Source: Congzhengia sp045576635
Lineage (GTDB): Bacteria; Bacillota; Clostridia; UBA1381; UBA9506
NCBI GenBank assembly: GCA_045576635.1
Contig: JAZNGT010000033.1
Span: 1 to 52,421 of the forward strand
DNA length: 52,421 nucleotides
Reading direction: 5' to 3'
Shown piece by piece: positions 15,618 to 24,455 of this stretch. The position numbers and the translations under genes are program-made. The first letter of the stretch is position 1; the number at the start of each line of letters is the position of its first letter. Under the pieces are notes generated by a model. The model was given only the letters and a program-made list of their open reading frames with translations, searched no databases and had not been told where the DNA came from.

Positions 15618-15956
15618 GTGGAAGCAAGAGCAAAACTTAGTTACGCTCGTATTTCATCAAGAAAAGTCAAAATCGTAATTGACATGATCAGAAATAAGCC
15701 CGTGGCTGAAGCAATGGGTATCTTAAAGAATACACCCAAAGCAGCTAGCGAGCTGTTGATAAAATTATTACAGTCTGCTGCAGCAAACGCAGAAAACAAC
15801 CACAACATGGACAAAAACAAACTGTATGTTGCAGAGATTTACGCAAACCAGGGCCCGACCTTAAAGAGAGTAAGACCGAGAGCTCAGGGTAGAGCGTTCA
15901 GAATCAGAAAAAGAACAAGCCATATTACAATCGTATTAAAAGAGCTTGCTCAGTAA
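15618..15956 (+). CDS. rplV: 50S ribosomal protein L22
   Basis: A 112-residue protein with a GTG start behind GAGGAGG. Its beta-hairpin (GPTLKRVRPRAQGRAFRIRK) reaches into the exit tunnel near the macrolide site; the sequence looks wild type with no insertion. The globular part ARAKLSYARISSRKVKIV is standard. Confidence 0.96.
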   Translation: MEARAKLSYARISSRKVKIVIDMIRNKPVAEAMGILKNTPKAASELLIKLLQSAAANAENNHNMDKNKLYVAEIYANQGPTLKRVRPRAQGRAFRIRKRTSHITIVLKELAQ

Positions 15957-15983
15957 TTAAGAAAAGAAGGAGGTAGAGTCAAT

Positions 15984-16646
15984 TTGGGACAGAAAGTACA
16001 TCCACACGGTTTAAGAGTTGGTATCATTAAGGACTGGGACTCCAAATGGTTTGCAAATGACAAAGATTTTGGAGACTACCTGGTTGAAGACTATAAATTA
16101 AGAAAGTTCTTAAAGAAAGCACTTTTTGCTGCAGGTATCGCAAAGATTGAAATCGAACGTACCGCAAAGAGAGTGAAAATCAACATTTTTGCTGCAAAAC
16201 CCGGTATCATCATCGGTAAAGGCGGCAGTGAAATCGAGAAGGTTAAAAAGCAGTTAGAAGCAATGACAGGTAAAAGCGTTGCTTTGAACATTGAAGAAGT
16301 AAAGCAGCCTGACATGGACGCACAGCTCGTTGCAGAAAATATCGCTGCACAGTTAGAGCGCAGAATTTCATTCAGAAAAGCAATGAAATCTACCATGAGC
16401 AGAGCGATGAAGCTTGGTGCAAAAGGTATCAAAACAACATGTTCCGGTCGTTTGGGCGGTGCTGAAATCGCAAGATCTGAACATTACCATGAAGGTACCA
16501 TTCCGCTTCAGACCTTAAGAGCAGACATTGACTACGGTTTCTGGGAGGCTAATACAACCTACGGTAAAATCGGTGTTAAAGTCTGGATTTATAAAGGAGA
16601 AATCCTTCCCGAGAGTAAAAAGATTAAGACTGAGGGAGGTAAATAA
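15984..16646 (+). CDS. rpsC: 30S ribosomal protein S3
   Basis: A 220-residue protein at the mRNA entry channel. It starts with TTG (MGQKVHPHGLRVGI) behind GGAGGT; no ATG lies nearby in frame. The KH domain with IIGKGGSEIEKVKKQL is clear, and the C-terminal domain contains SGRLGGAEIARSE. The rplP ATG follows after three bases. Confidence 0.97.
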   Translation: MGQKVHPHGLRVGIIKDWDSKWFANDKDFGDYLVEDYKLRKFLKKALFAAGIAKIEIERTAKRVKINIFAAKPGIIIGKGGSEIEKVKKQLEAMTGKSVALNIEEVKQPDMDAQLVAENIAAQLERRISFRKAMKSTMSRAMKLGAKGIKTTCSGRLGGAEIARSEHYHEGTIPLQTLRADIDYGFWEANTTYGKIGVKVWIYKGEILPESKKIKTEGGK

Positions 16647-16649
16647 GAC

Positions 16650-17075
16650 ATGTTATTACCGAAAAGAGTTAAATACAGAAGAGTAATGCGCGGCAGAATG
16701 AAGGGGGTAGCAACCCGCGGTAACAAAATTACCTACGGAAGCTTTGGTCTTCAGGCGTTGGAATCCTCCTGGATTACCAGCAACCAGATTGAAGCTGCCC
16801 GTATTGCAATGACACGTTACATCAAAAGAGGCGGTCAGGTTTGGATTAAAATCTTCCCGGATAAGCCGATCACTGAAAAACCGGCTGAAACCCGTATGGG
16901 TAGCGGTAAAGGTTCACCGGAATACTGGGTTGCAGTAGTTAAGCCCGGCAGAATCCTCTTTGAGATTGATGGCGTTTCAGAAGAAGTTGCAAGAGAAGCA
17001 CTTCGTCTTGCTATGCACAAACTTCCTATTAAATGTAAGTTTGTAGCCCGCGAAGCTGAAGAAATGGAGGGTTAA
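16650..17075 (+). CDS. rplP: 50S ribosomal protein L16
   Basis: A 141-residue protein next to the A-site tRNA and the 5S region. The signatures LLPKRVKYRRVMRGRMKG and RMGSGKGSPEYWVAVVKPG are intact. It sits between rpsC and rpmC with gaps of only 3 bp on each side, so coupled translation is likely. Confidence 0.97.
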   Translation: MLLPKRVKYRRVMRGRMKGVATRGNKITYGSFGLQALESSWITSNQIEAARIAMTRYIKRGGQVWIKIFPDKPITEKPAETRMGSGKGSPEYWVAVVKPGRILFEIDGVSEEVAREALRLAMHKLPIKCKFVAREAEEMEG

Positions 17076-17078
17076 TCA

Positions 17079-17273
17079 ATGAAGGTAAACGAAATTCGCG
17101 AATTGAGCGGAACAGAACTTGAAAGTACTCTCGCTGACCTTAAAAAAGAACTCTTTAACCTCAGATTTCAGAATGCTACAAATCAGTTGGAAAATCCAAT
17201 GAGAATTCATGAGGTTAAAAAGACCATTGCCAAGATTAAAACAGTCATGGCAGAGAGAAAGCTTGCAGAGTAA
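17079..17273 (+). CDS. rpmC: 50S ribosomal protein L29
   Basis: A 64-residue helical-hairpin protein near the tunnel exit, next to L23. The signature KELFNLRFQNATNQLENP is present. The ATG follows the rplP stop by 3 bp, with ATGGAGGGTT as the ribosome binding site inside rplP. Confidence 0.96.
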   Translation: MKVNEIRELSGTELESTLADLKKELFNLRFQNATNQLENPMRIHEVKKTIAKIKTVMAERKLAE

Positions 17274-17299
17274 ATTAGGGCTTTGAAAGGAGTGAGATC

Positions 17300-17560
17300 A
17301 TGGCAGAAACCAGAAACTTCAGAAAACAGAGAATTGGTAAAGTCGTAAGCGACAAAATGGATAAAACCATCGTTGTTGCAATCGAATATAATGTAAAACA
17401 CCCTCTCTACGGAAAAATCGTAAAGAGAACCTATAAACTGAAAGCACATGATGAAAACAACACATGCGGCATCGGTGATAAGGTGTTGGTTATGGAAACG
17501 AAGCCTATCTCGAAGGATAAGAGATGGAGACTCGTAAGCATTTTAGAGAAAGCACAATAA
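17300..17560 (+). CDS. rpsQ: 30S ribosomal protein S17
   Basis: An 86-residue OB-fold protein that binds 16S rRNA early in assembly. It shows KVVSDKMDKTIVVAIE near the start and the final KDKRWRLVSIL block. The start is behind AAAGGAGTGA. Confidence 0.96.
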   Translation: MAETRNFRKQRIGKVVSDKMDKTIVVAIEYNVKHPLYGKIVKRTYKLKAHDENNTCGIGDKVLVMETKPISKDKRWRLVSILEKAQ

Positions 17561-17588
17561 TTGATATTGAGAAACGGAGGTAACCAAT

Positions 17589-17957
17589 ATGATTCAACAG
17601 CAGACGCTTTTGAAGGTTGCGGATAACACCGGAGCAAAAGAACTGATGTGTATCAGAGTATTGGGCGGTTCTAAAAGAAGATACGCGGCAATCGGCGATG
17701 TGGTTGTTGCTTCTGTTAAAAAGTCAACGCCCGGGGGAGTTGTTAAAAAAGGTGATGTCGTTAAAGCAGTTATCGTAAGATCTGTTTCCGGCGTAAGACG
17801 TAATGACGGAACATACATCAAATTTGACGAGAACGCAGCGGTTATCATCAAAGATGACAAGAACCCGAGAGGAACGCGTATATTCGGCCCTGTTGCAAGA
17901 GAGCTGAGAGAAAAAGAATATATGAAGATTCTTTCTTTAGCGCCTGAGGTACTCTAA
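17589..17957 (+). CDS. rplN: 50S ribosomal protein L14
   Basis: A 122-residue protein on the subunit interface and a binding site for the silencing factor RsfS. The family block KVADNTGAKELMCIRVLGG and the C-terminal GTRIFGPVARELR are complete. A CGGAGGT site precedes the ATG. Confidence 0.97.
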   Translation: MIQQQTLLKVADNTGAKELMCIRVLGGSKRRYAAIGDVVVASVKKSTPGGVVKKGDVVKAVIVRSVSGVRRNDGTYIKFDENAAVIIKDDKNPRGTRIFGPVARELREKEYMKILSLAPEVL

Positions 17958-17992
17958 ATTTTAAACCAGTTAAATTAAGGAGGAGCCGTAAG

Positions 17993-18316
17993 ATGGCAAA
18001 GATGAATATTAAATCCGGCGATGAAGTTGTTGTTATCGCAGGAAAAGATAAAGGCAAAAAAGGTAAAGTAATTGAAGTTTTGCCGAAGACCGGTAAAACA
18101 ATTGTTGAAGGTGTTGCAGTTGCTACAAAGCACCAGAAACCGAAAGCTCAGGGACAGACAGGCGGCATCATTAAGCAGGAACTTCCCATTGACGCATCTA
18201 ACGTTATGGTAGTTTGCGGAAAATGTAAGAAAGCAACAAGAGCTGCTCGTAAAGTCTTAGAGGACGGAACATCGGTTCGTTACTGCAAAAAGTGCGGAGA
18301 AACCTTTAACGACTAA
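17993..18316 (+). CDS. rplX: 50S ribosomal protein L24 (zinc-ribbon form)
   Basis: A 107-residue assembly initiator with an N-terminal KOW motif (GDEVVVIAGKDKGKKGKV). The C-terminal half has two CxxC pairs, in VVCGKCKKA and RYCKKCGE, which fit a zinc ribbon; many bacterial L24 proteins, such as that of B. subtilis, lack these cysteines. AAGGAGGAG precedes the ATG. Confidence 0.96.
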   Translation: MAKMNIKSGDEVVVIAGKDKGKKGKVIEVLPKTGKTIVEGVAVATKHQKPKAQGQTGGIIKQELPIDASNVMVVCGKCKKATRAARKVLEDGTSVRYCKKCGETFND

Positions 18317-18342
18317 TTTTGCAAAAGGAGGTAAAAAAGCAG

Positions 18343-18885
18343 ATGGCTAGATTGCAAGAAAAATACAGCAAGGAAGTTGCTCCCGCTTTGATGGAAAAAT
18401 ACTCCTACAAAAGCACAATGCAGATTCCGAAGCTTGAAAAAATTGTTATAAACATCGGCTGTGGTGAAGCAAAAGACAACGCTAAAGTTTTAGACGGCGC
18501 AGTAAGTGATCTCGAACAGATTACAGGTCAGAAAGCAGTCATCACAAAAGCAAGAAAATCTGTGGCTTCGTTTAAAATCAGAGAAGGCATGAACATCGGC
18601 TGCAAAGTAACACTTCGCGGTAAGAAGATGTATGAATTCTTAGACAGATTCTTTAACGTAGCACTTCCGCGAGTAAGAGACTTCCGCGGAATCAATCCGA
18701 ACTCCTTTGACGGACGCGGTAACTACTGTGTCGGCGTAAAGGAACAGTTGATTTTCCCCGAAATTGACTACGATAAGATTGACAAAATCAGAGGTATGGA
18801 TATTATCATGGTAACAACGGCTAAAACAGACGAAGAAGCAAGAGAGCTTCTTTCCCTCATGGGTGCGCCGTTTGCCACGAAGTAA
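18343..18885 (+). CDS. rplE: 50S ribosomal protein L5
   Basis: A 180-residue protein that binds 5S rRNA and the P-site tRNA elbow. ATG 18343 (MARLQEKYSKEV) lies ten bases after AGGAGGT and gives the usual length; an upstream ATG at 18319 would put the Shine-Dalgarno inside the gene. The segments KARKSVASFKIREG and FPEIDYDKI are typical. Confidence 0.97.
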   Translation: MARLQEKYSKEVAPALMEKYSYKSTMQIPKLEKIVINIGCGEAKDNAKVLDGAVSDLEQITGQKAVITKARKSVASFKIREGMNIGCKVTLRGKKMYEFLDRFFNVALPRVRDFRGINPNSFDGRGNYCVGVKEQLIFPEIDYDKIDKIRGMDIIMVTTAKTDEEARELLSLMGAPFATK

Positions 18886-18908
18886 TTCGGTTAGAGGAGG
18901 AAAATTAA

Positions 18909-19094
18909 ATGGCTAAAAAAGCGATGGTAAACAAACAGCGCAAGACGCCTAAGTTCAGCACGAGAGCATACAACAGATGCAAAATCTGCGGTCGTCCTCA
19001 CGCGTACCTCAGAAAATTTGGTATCTGCCGTATTTGCTTCAGGGAACTGGCTTACAAAGGACAGATCCCCGGCGTGAAAAAGGCAAGCTGGTAA
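18909..19094 (+). CDS. rpsZ: 30S ribosomal protein S14, type Z
   Basis: A 61-residue zinc-binding S14 with ligands C24, C27, C40 and C43 (CKICG and CRICF). This is the short, zinc-dependent form common in Firmicutes; no zinc-free paralogue is in the window. AGAGGAGG precedes the ATG. Confidence 0.97.
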   Translation: MAKKAMVNKQRKTPKFSTRAYNRCKICGRPHAYLRKFGICRICFRELAYKGQIPGVKKASW

Positions 19095-19127
19095 GTATTT
19101 GATTGAAATTCGGAAGGAGGTATAAAG

Positions 19128-19523
19128 ATGCATACAACCGATCCTATTGCAGATATGCTCACAAGAATCAGAAACGCAAATTCTGCGAAGCATGTTTGTG
19201 TAGATGTTCCTGCATCCAACGTAAAGAAAGCAATCGCTGAAATCTTGTTGGAAGAAGGATATATTAAAAATTATCAGATTATCGAGGACGGAAAACAGGA
19301 TATTATCCGTATCGCTCTTAAATACAACGGAAAGGAAAAAGCAATTTCCGGTCTTAAGAGAGTTTCAACACCCGGACTCAGAATATACAAAAACAAAGAT
19401 GAGCTCCCGAAAGTACTTAGGGGCTTAGGTATTGCAATCGTTTCAACATCCAAAGGCATTATGACCGATAAAAAGGCAAGAAAAGAAAATGTCGGCGGAG
19501 AAGTTATGGCGTTTGTATGGTAA
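19128..19523 (+). CDS. rpsH: 30S ribosomal protein S8
   Basis: A 131-residue 16S central-domain binder. The N-terminal TTDPIADMLTRIRNAN and the C-terminal STSKGIMTDKKARKENVGGE are diagnostic. In E. coli S8 represses the spc operon at the L5 site; I did not identify that site here. Confidence 0.97.
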   Translation: MHTTDPIADMLTRIRNANSAKHVCVDVPASNVKKAIAEILLEEGYIKNYQIIEDGKQDIIRIALKYNGKEKAISGLKRVSTPGLRIYKNKDELPKVLRGLGIAIVSTSKGIMTDKKARKENVGGEVMAFVW

Positions 19524-19556
19524 TCGGCTTTAAACATTTTAAGGAGGTGCAATAAA

Positions 19557-20102
19557 GTGTCCAGAATAGGAAGAATGCCTATCGCGGTTCCCGCAGGCGT
19601 AACTGTGACTGTAGCTGAAGGTAACGTTGTTACAGTAAAAGGACCCAAAGGCACACTTACAAAGGATTTACATCCTGACATGATTATAAAACAGGAAGGC
19701 GCAGAACTTATCGTAAACCGTCCTTCTGAAATAAAAATGCACAAGGCACTGCACGGCTTAACCAGAACACTCTTAAACAACATGGTTGTTGGTGTTACAG
19801 ACGGCTACGAAAAGAAGCTCGAAGTAAACGGTGTTGGTTACAGAGCACAGTTGCAGGGCAAAAAACTTGTTATGAACCTTGGATACTCTCACCCGGTTGA
19901 AATGGATCCCGTTGATGGTGTTACAATTGAAGTTCCCTCGGCGAACGAAATCATCATCAAAGGTATCGACAACCAGGTAGTAGGCGAATTCGCAGCGAAA
20001 GTTCGCGAAAAGAGACCGCCTGAACCGTATAAGGGCAAGGGTATCAAATACGCAACTGAGCACATCAGACGTAAGGAAGGTAAAACAGGCGGTAAGAAAT
20101 AA
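19557..20102 (+). CDS. rplF: 50S ribosomal protein L6
   Basis: A 181-residue protein near the GTPase centre, with two related halves. It starts with GTG (MSRIGRMPI) behind AAGGAGGTG. The C-terminal KVREKRPPEPYKGKGIKY is the conserved end. An 83-bp gap with a strong hairpin (20130-20153) follows. Confidence 0.97.
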   Translation: MSRIGRMPIAVPAGVTVTVAEGNVVTVKGPKGTLTKDLHPDMIIKQEGAELIVNRPSEIKMHKALHGLTRTLLNNMVVGVTDGYEKKLEVNGVGYRAQLQGKKLVMNLGYSHPVEMDPVDGVTIEVPSANEIIIKGIDNQVVGEFAAKVREKRPPEPYKGKGIKYATEHIRRKEGKTGGKK

Positions 20103-20129
20103 TAAGGCAGCCTGATTTATCAATGTTAG

Positions 20130-20153
20130 AAATTATGGCAAAATCCATAATTT
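20130..20153 (+). other. Hairpin between rplF and rplR
   Basis: AAATTATGG (20130-20138) and CCATAATTT (20145-20153) form a perfect 9-bp stem with a 6-base loop. Only TTAG follows, so it is not a strong terminator. It may be a processing or protein-binding site inside the operon. Confidence 0.5.
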
Positions 20154-20185
20154 TAGTGGCATTATGAAAGAAGGAGTGAATCGAA

Positions 20186-20548
20186 TTGATTAACAAGCAG
20201 TCAAGTAATGTTGCAAGACTGAGAAGACATAAAAGAGTTCGTAAAACGGTTTCCGGTACTTTGAGCCGTCCGAGACTCTGCGTTTACAGAAGTCTTAAAA
20301 ACATTTACGCTCAAATCATTGATGACGTCAAGGGTACAACACTCGTTGCCGCATCTAGCTTGGATAGCGAACTCAAAGGCACTTACGGCGGAAATAAAGA
20401 TGCTGCAAAGAAAGTCGGCGAGTTAGTTGCTAAAAAAGCACTTGAAAAAGGTATTGAATCTGTTGTATTCGACAGAGGCGGATATATTTACCACGGCCGT
20501 GTACAGGAACTTGCAGAAGGTGCAAGAGAAGCCGGTCTTAAATTCTAA
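20186..20548 (+). CDS. rplR: 50S ribosomal protein L18
   Basis: A 120-residue 5S rRNA-binding protein. The start is TTG (MINKQSSNVARLRRH) behind AAGGAGTGA. The family end FDRGGYIYHGRVQELAEGAREAG is complete (residues about 96-118). Confidence 0.96.
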   Translation: MINKQSSNVARLRRHKRVRKTVSGTLSRPRLCVYRSLKNIYAQIIDDVKGTTLVAASSLDSELKGTYGGNKDAAKKVGELVAKKALEKGIESVVFDRGGYIYHGRVQELAEGAREAGLKF

Positions 20549-20566
20549 GAAAAGGAGGAAAACGTT

Positions 20567-21070
20567 TTGGCTCAACTGATTGACGCAAGCACATTAGATT
20601 TAAAAGAAAAAGTTGTAAACTTAAGCCGTGTTGCAAAAGTTGTAAAGGGCGGTAGAACATTCCGTTTCAGCGCACTCGTTGTTGTTGGTGACGAAAACGG
20701 ACATGTAGGTTGCGGCACAGGCAAATCTGCTGAAATCCCGGATGCAATCCGCAAGGGGATTGAAGATGCAAAGAAAAACCTGATTAAAGTGAACATGGTT
20801 GGAACAACAATTCCTCACGAGATTACCGGTGAATTTGGTGCGGGCAGAGTATTATTAAAGCCTGCTGGAAAAGGTACAGGCGTTCTTGCCGGCGGTGCAG
20901 CAAGAGCTGTTTTGGAACTTGCCGGTATCGCAGATATCAGAACAAAATCACTTCGCTCAAACAACCCCAGAAATGTTGTAAAAGCAACCATTCAGGGATT
21001 GGCTTCATTAAAGAGCGCTGACGAGGTAGCTCGTCTCCGCGGTAAGAGCGTTGAAGAAATCTTAAATTGA
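20567..21070 (+). CDS. rpsE: 30S ribosomal protein S5
   Basis: A 167-residue protein involved in decoding accuracy and mRNA unwinding. The start is TTG behind AAAGGAGG. The double-stranded RNA-binding fold has KVVKGGRTFRFSALVVVGD, and the C-terminal domain has GVLAGGAARAVLELAG. Confidence 0.96.
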   Translation: MAQLIDASTLDLKEKVVNLSRVAKVVKGGRTFRFSALVVVGDENGHVGCGTGKSAEIPDAIRKGIEDAKKNLIKVNMVGTTIPHEITGEFGAGRVLLKPAGKGTGVLAGGAARAVLELAGIADIRTKSLRSNNPRNVVKATIQGLASLKSADEVARLRGKSVEEILN

Positions 21071-21083
21071 GGAGGCAAAAGCC

Positions 21084-21263
21084 ATGGCTAAGCTTAAGGT
21101 TACTTTGATGAAAAGTACAATTGGCAGAAAAAAAGACCACATAGCAACAGTTAAGGCACTTGGCCTTAAAAAGATTCGTGACACAAAAGAACACGAAGCA
21201 ACCCCGACAATCTTAGGTATGATTAAAAAGGTTGATTATATGGTAAAGGTAGAAGAACTTTAA
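21084..21263 (+). CDS. rpmD: 50S ribosomal protein L30
   Basis: A 59-residue protein starting MAKLKVTLMKSTIGRKKDH and ending KVEEL. The segment ATVKALGLKKI is the family core. It has GAGGAGG upstream and sits in the usual place between rpsE and rplO. Confidence 0.96.
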   Translation: MAKLKVTLMKSTIGRKKDHIATVKALGLKKIRDTKEHEATPTILGMIKKVDYMVKVEEL

Positions 21264-21283
21264 TCCAAAGGAGGTGCCATAAG

Positions 21284-21727
21284 ATGAATTTGAACGAATT
21301 AACCCCGGCAGCCGGTTCCAAGAAAAAGGCGTTCAGAGTAGGACGTGGACACGGTTCGGGTAACGGCAAAACATCAGGCAAAGGTCATAAGGGACAGAAC
21401 GCTCGTTCCGGCGGTGGTGTAAGACCCGGTTTTGAAGGCGGCCAGATGCCCATTTACAGACGTCTTCCCAAAAGAGGCTTTACCAATGTTTTTGCAAAAC
21501 AATATACTGAAATTAATGTCAGCGACTTAAACAAATTCGAAAACGGTGCAACCGTTACTGCTGAAAGCTTAAAAGAAGCAGGTATCATCAAAAAAATTAA
21601 CGATGGCGTAAAGGTGTTAGGTCGTGGAGAGTTAACAGCTACAAACCTTACTGTTCAGGTAGCGAAATTTACAAAATCGGCAGAAGAAAAAATTGCCAAC
21701 GCTGGCGGTAAGGCGGAGGTGATCTGA
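21284..21727 (+). CDS. rplO: 50S ribosomal protein L15
   Basis: A 147-residue late-assembly protein. The glycine-rich N-terminal half (GRGHGSGNGKTSGKGHKGQN) and FEGGQMPIYRRLPKRGF are typical. AAAGGAGGTG precedes the ATG. The secY start follows its stop by 2 bp. Confidence 0.97.
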   Translation: MNLNELTPAAGSKKKAFRVGRGHGSGNGKTSGKGHKGQNARSGGGVRPGFEGGQMPIYRRLPKRGFTNVFAKQYTEINVSDLNKFENGATVTAESLKEAGIIKKINDGVKVLGRGELTATNLTVQVAKFTKSAEEKIANAGGKAEVI

Positions 21728-21729
21728 GA

Positions 21730-23022
21730 ATGTTAGAAACCTTGCGGAACGCATGGAAAATTCCGGATCTTCGTAAAAAAATGTTTTACACCGTGCTTAT
21801 GCTTATCATTTTCAGACTCGGTTCGTTTATTCCTGTTCCGGGAATCAACGCCGAAATGATTAAAGAAATGATGGGCGGATTTGGTGGCGGTATTCAGGGA
21901 CTCATCAACAACTTCTCAGGTGGTGCATTAGAACGTGCTTCCATCTTTGCGATGAGTATTACACCCTATATCAATGCATCCATTATTTTGCAGCTTTTGA
22001 CAGTTGCAATTCCAGCACTCGAACGTCTTGCAAAAGAAGGAGAAGAAGGCAGAAAGAAAATCGCATCTTATACAAGATTCGTAACTGTTATCCTGGCATT
22101 CATCCAGGCAACAGGCCTTTTCTTCAGCTTGCGTGGTGCAATGGTAGACGGTGGCGTGTTTGCTTACTTTGTAGTAACATTCACATTTACCGCCGGCACA
22201 GCGTTCTTAATGTGGCTTGGTGAACAGATTACAGAACGAGGCATCGGTAACGGTATTTCTTTGATTATCGTAATCGGTATCGTATCCCGCGGTCCTCAGA
22301 TGTTACAGTCCATCAAAGCTATGATGGAACAGGCAGGTGGCGTAACCATTCAGTCGGTTGCAACCATTATTGCAATTTTAGTAATCGCAATTCTTGCAAT
22401 TACATTTGTTGTATTAATGAATGAAGCGGAACGTAAGATTCCGGTTCAGTACGCAAAACGCGTAGTAGGAAGAAAAGCTTATGGTGGCCAGAGCACACAT
22501 ATTCCGCTGAAAGTCATCATGGCAGGCGTTATGCCGATCATCTTCGCAGTATCCATTATGTCCTTCCCGAGAACAATTTCCATGTTCATCCATGGAACAA
22601 ACACTCCCACAGAAGGCGCATGGGCAGGCGTGTTAAGATGGTTCTCAGAAACGCATCCTTTCTATATTATATGCTACTTCCTGCTGATTTTGTTCTTCAC
22701 GTATTTCTATACTGCAATCCAGTTTAACCCGATTGAAGTAGCAAATAACCTGAAGAAAAACGGCGGATTTATTCCAGGTATCAGACCGGGCAAACCCACA
22801 TCGGATTATATTGCAAAGGTATTGTCTAAGGTGACACTCATGGGTGCATTCTTCTTGGCAATCATCGCAATTTTCCCGTTGTTGCTCGCATTCATTCCGT
22901 CCTTAGGCGGTATATCCATCGGTGGAACATCACTCCTTATCGTAGTTGGTGTATCGTTAGAAACAGTGAAACAGTTAGAGTCTCAGATGCTTATGAGACA
23001 CTATAAAGGTTTCCTTGAATAA
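21730..23022 (+). CDS. secY: Protein translocase subunit SecY
   Basis: A 430-residue channel protein with ten membrane segments, the core of the Sec export and membrane insertion pore (with SecE and SecG, not in the window). Signatures seen are GINAEMI in the N-terminal region, the SIFAMSITPYINASIILQL segment, IGNGISLIIVIGI, and the cytosolic loop GFIPGIRPGKPTSDYI that contacts SecA and the ribosome. It is coupled to rplO. Confidence 0.97.
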   Translation: MLETLRNAWKIPDLRKKMFYTVLMLIIFRLGSFIPVPGINAEMIKEMMGGFGGGIQGLINNFSGGALERASIFAMSITPYINASIILQLLTVAIPALERLAKEGEEGRKKIASYTRFVTVILAFIQATGLFFSLRGAMVDGGVFAYFVVTFTFTAGTAFLMWLGEQITERGIGNGISLIIVIGIVSRGPQMLQSIKAMMEQAGGVTIQSVATIIAILVIAILAITFVVLMNEAERKIPVQYAKRVVGRKAYGGQSTHIPLKVIMAGVMPIIFAVSIMSFPRTISMFIHGTNTPTEGAWAGVLRWFSETHPFYIICYFLLILFFTYFYTAIQFNPIEVANNLKKNGGFIPGIRPGKPTSDYIAKVLSKVTLMGAFFLAIIAIFPLLLAFIPSLGGISIGGTSLLIVVGVSLETVKQLESQMLMRHYKGFLE

Positions 23023-23037
23023 ACCGGAGGGTATGAG

Positions 23038-23691
23038 ATGAAACTGGTCCTGTTGGGACCGCCGGGTGCCGGAAAAGGTACGCAGGCGGAAAAGTTAGCA
23101 AAAGAGTTTGACATCCCCACAATTTCGACGGGGCTGCTTATCAGAAATGCTATCGCGGATAAAACTCCTGTGGGCGTAGAAGCAAAAGGCTTTATTGAAC
23201 GCGGGGAGCTTGTTCCCGACGGTATAGTTGTGGAAATGGTTCAGGAACGCTTAAAGGAAAAAGACTGTGAAAACGGTTATATCTTAGACGGCTTTCCGAG
23301 AACCGTATCACAAGCTGAAATCATGGACCAATTATCCATTGCGGTAGATTTGGTTCTTGAGATTTATGTAGACGAAGAAATTATCGTTAAAAGACTTTCC
23401 GGTCGTCGTGAATGTAAGCCGTGCGGTATCACATACCACGTGACAGACAATCCACCCAAAAAAGAAGGCATCTGCGATGTATGCGGTGCGCCTCTTACAA
23501 GGCGTGACGATGATGTGCCGGAAATCATAAGAAACAGAATTAAAGTATACAAAGAGCAGACAGAACCCTTAAAAGGTTATTACGAAGCCAAAAACCTTTT
23601 GGTGTCAGTTGCGGGACAAAACGAAGTTTCCCAAACAACAGATGCAGTGCTTCGTGCAATAAGGGAAAGAAATGTTGAGGCAGGGTTATGA
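23038..23691 (+). CDS. adk: Adenylate kinase
   Basis: A 217-residue enzyme that balances ATP, ADP and AMP. The P-loop is GPPGAGKGTQ (8-17). The lid has a zinc site with two CxxC-type pairs (CKPCG and CDVCG), the form common in Gram-positive bacteria. It is 15 bp after secY and overlaps map by 4 bp. Confidence 0.97.
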   Translation: MKLVLLGPPGAGKGTQAEKLAKEFDIPTISTGLLIRNAIADKTPVGVEAKGFIERGELVPDGIVVEMVQERLKEKDCENGYILDGFPRTVSQAEIMDQLSIAVDLVLEIYVDEEIIVKRLSGRRECKPCGITYHVTDNPPKKEGICDVCGAPLTRRDDDVPEIIRNRIKVYKEQTEPLKGYYEAKNLLVSVAGQNEVSQTTDAVLRAIRERNVEAGL

Positions 23692-24437
23692 TTAAAATCA
23701 AGTCATCACATGAAATAGAACAGATGAGAGTAGCAGGCAGAATCACTGCCGAAACTTTTGAAGTTTTAAAAGACCATGTGAAGCCCGGCATATCAACATA
23801 CGAGCTCGATAAAATGGCAGAAGAATATATCAAAAAGTGCGGTGCTACGTGTTCGTTTTACCAATATAGCGGTTATCCCGGACACGTTTGCATCTCGATA
23901 AACAGTGAAGTTGTTCACGGCATACCGAGTAAAAAACGCATTTTAAAAGATGGCGACATCGTAAGCATTGATATAGGCGCCTGCTATGGCGGATATCACG
24001 GAGACGCGGCAAGAACTTATGCGGTGGGTGAAATTTCTCCCGAAGCGCAAAGATTGATATCCGTTACAGAACAGAGTTTTTTTGAAGGTATACAATTTGC
24101 CCGTACAGGGAACAGACTCTTTGATATATCAGCGCATATACAAAGCTATGTCGAAGAAAATGGCTATTCGGTTGTAAGAGCCTTGGTGGGTCACGGAATT
24201 GGAGCAGAGCTCCACGAAGACCCCGAGGTGCCGAATTTCGGGACAGCCGGCCGTGGGCCGAGGCTTCTTCCCGGAATGACAATTGCAGTAGAACCGATGG
24301 TAAACGAGGGAACGTACAAGGTTTTGACGTTGCCCGACAAGTGGACAGTGGTAACAGCAGACGAAAAACTTTCGGCTCATTATGAGAATACCGTTCTTAT
24401 CACAGATAAGGGCGCCGAAATTTTGACGAAATGCTAG
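23688..24437 (+). CDS. map: Type I methionine aminopeptidase
   Basis: A 249-residue metalloprotease that removes the initiator methionine. Metal ligands are seen as D in SIDIGACYGGYHGDAA (two Asp), H in GHGIG, and Glu in AVEPM and HYENTV. It overlaps the adk stop by 4 bp (ATGA). Confidence 0.97.
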   Translation: MIKIKSSHEIEQMRVAGRITAETFEVLKDHVKPGISTYELDKMAEEYIKKCGATCSFYQYSGYPGHVCISINSEVVHGIPSKKRILKDGDIVSIDIGACYGGYHGDAARTYAVGEISPEAQRLISVTEQSFFEGIQFARTGNRLFDISAHIQSYVEENGYSVVRALVGHGIGAELHEDPEVPNFGTAGRGPRLLPGMTIAVEPMVNEGTYKVLTLPDKWTVVTADEKLSAHYENTVLITDKGAEILTKC

Positions 24438-24455
24438 TTTTGAGGTGATGATATT

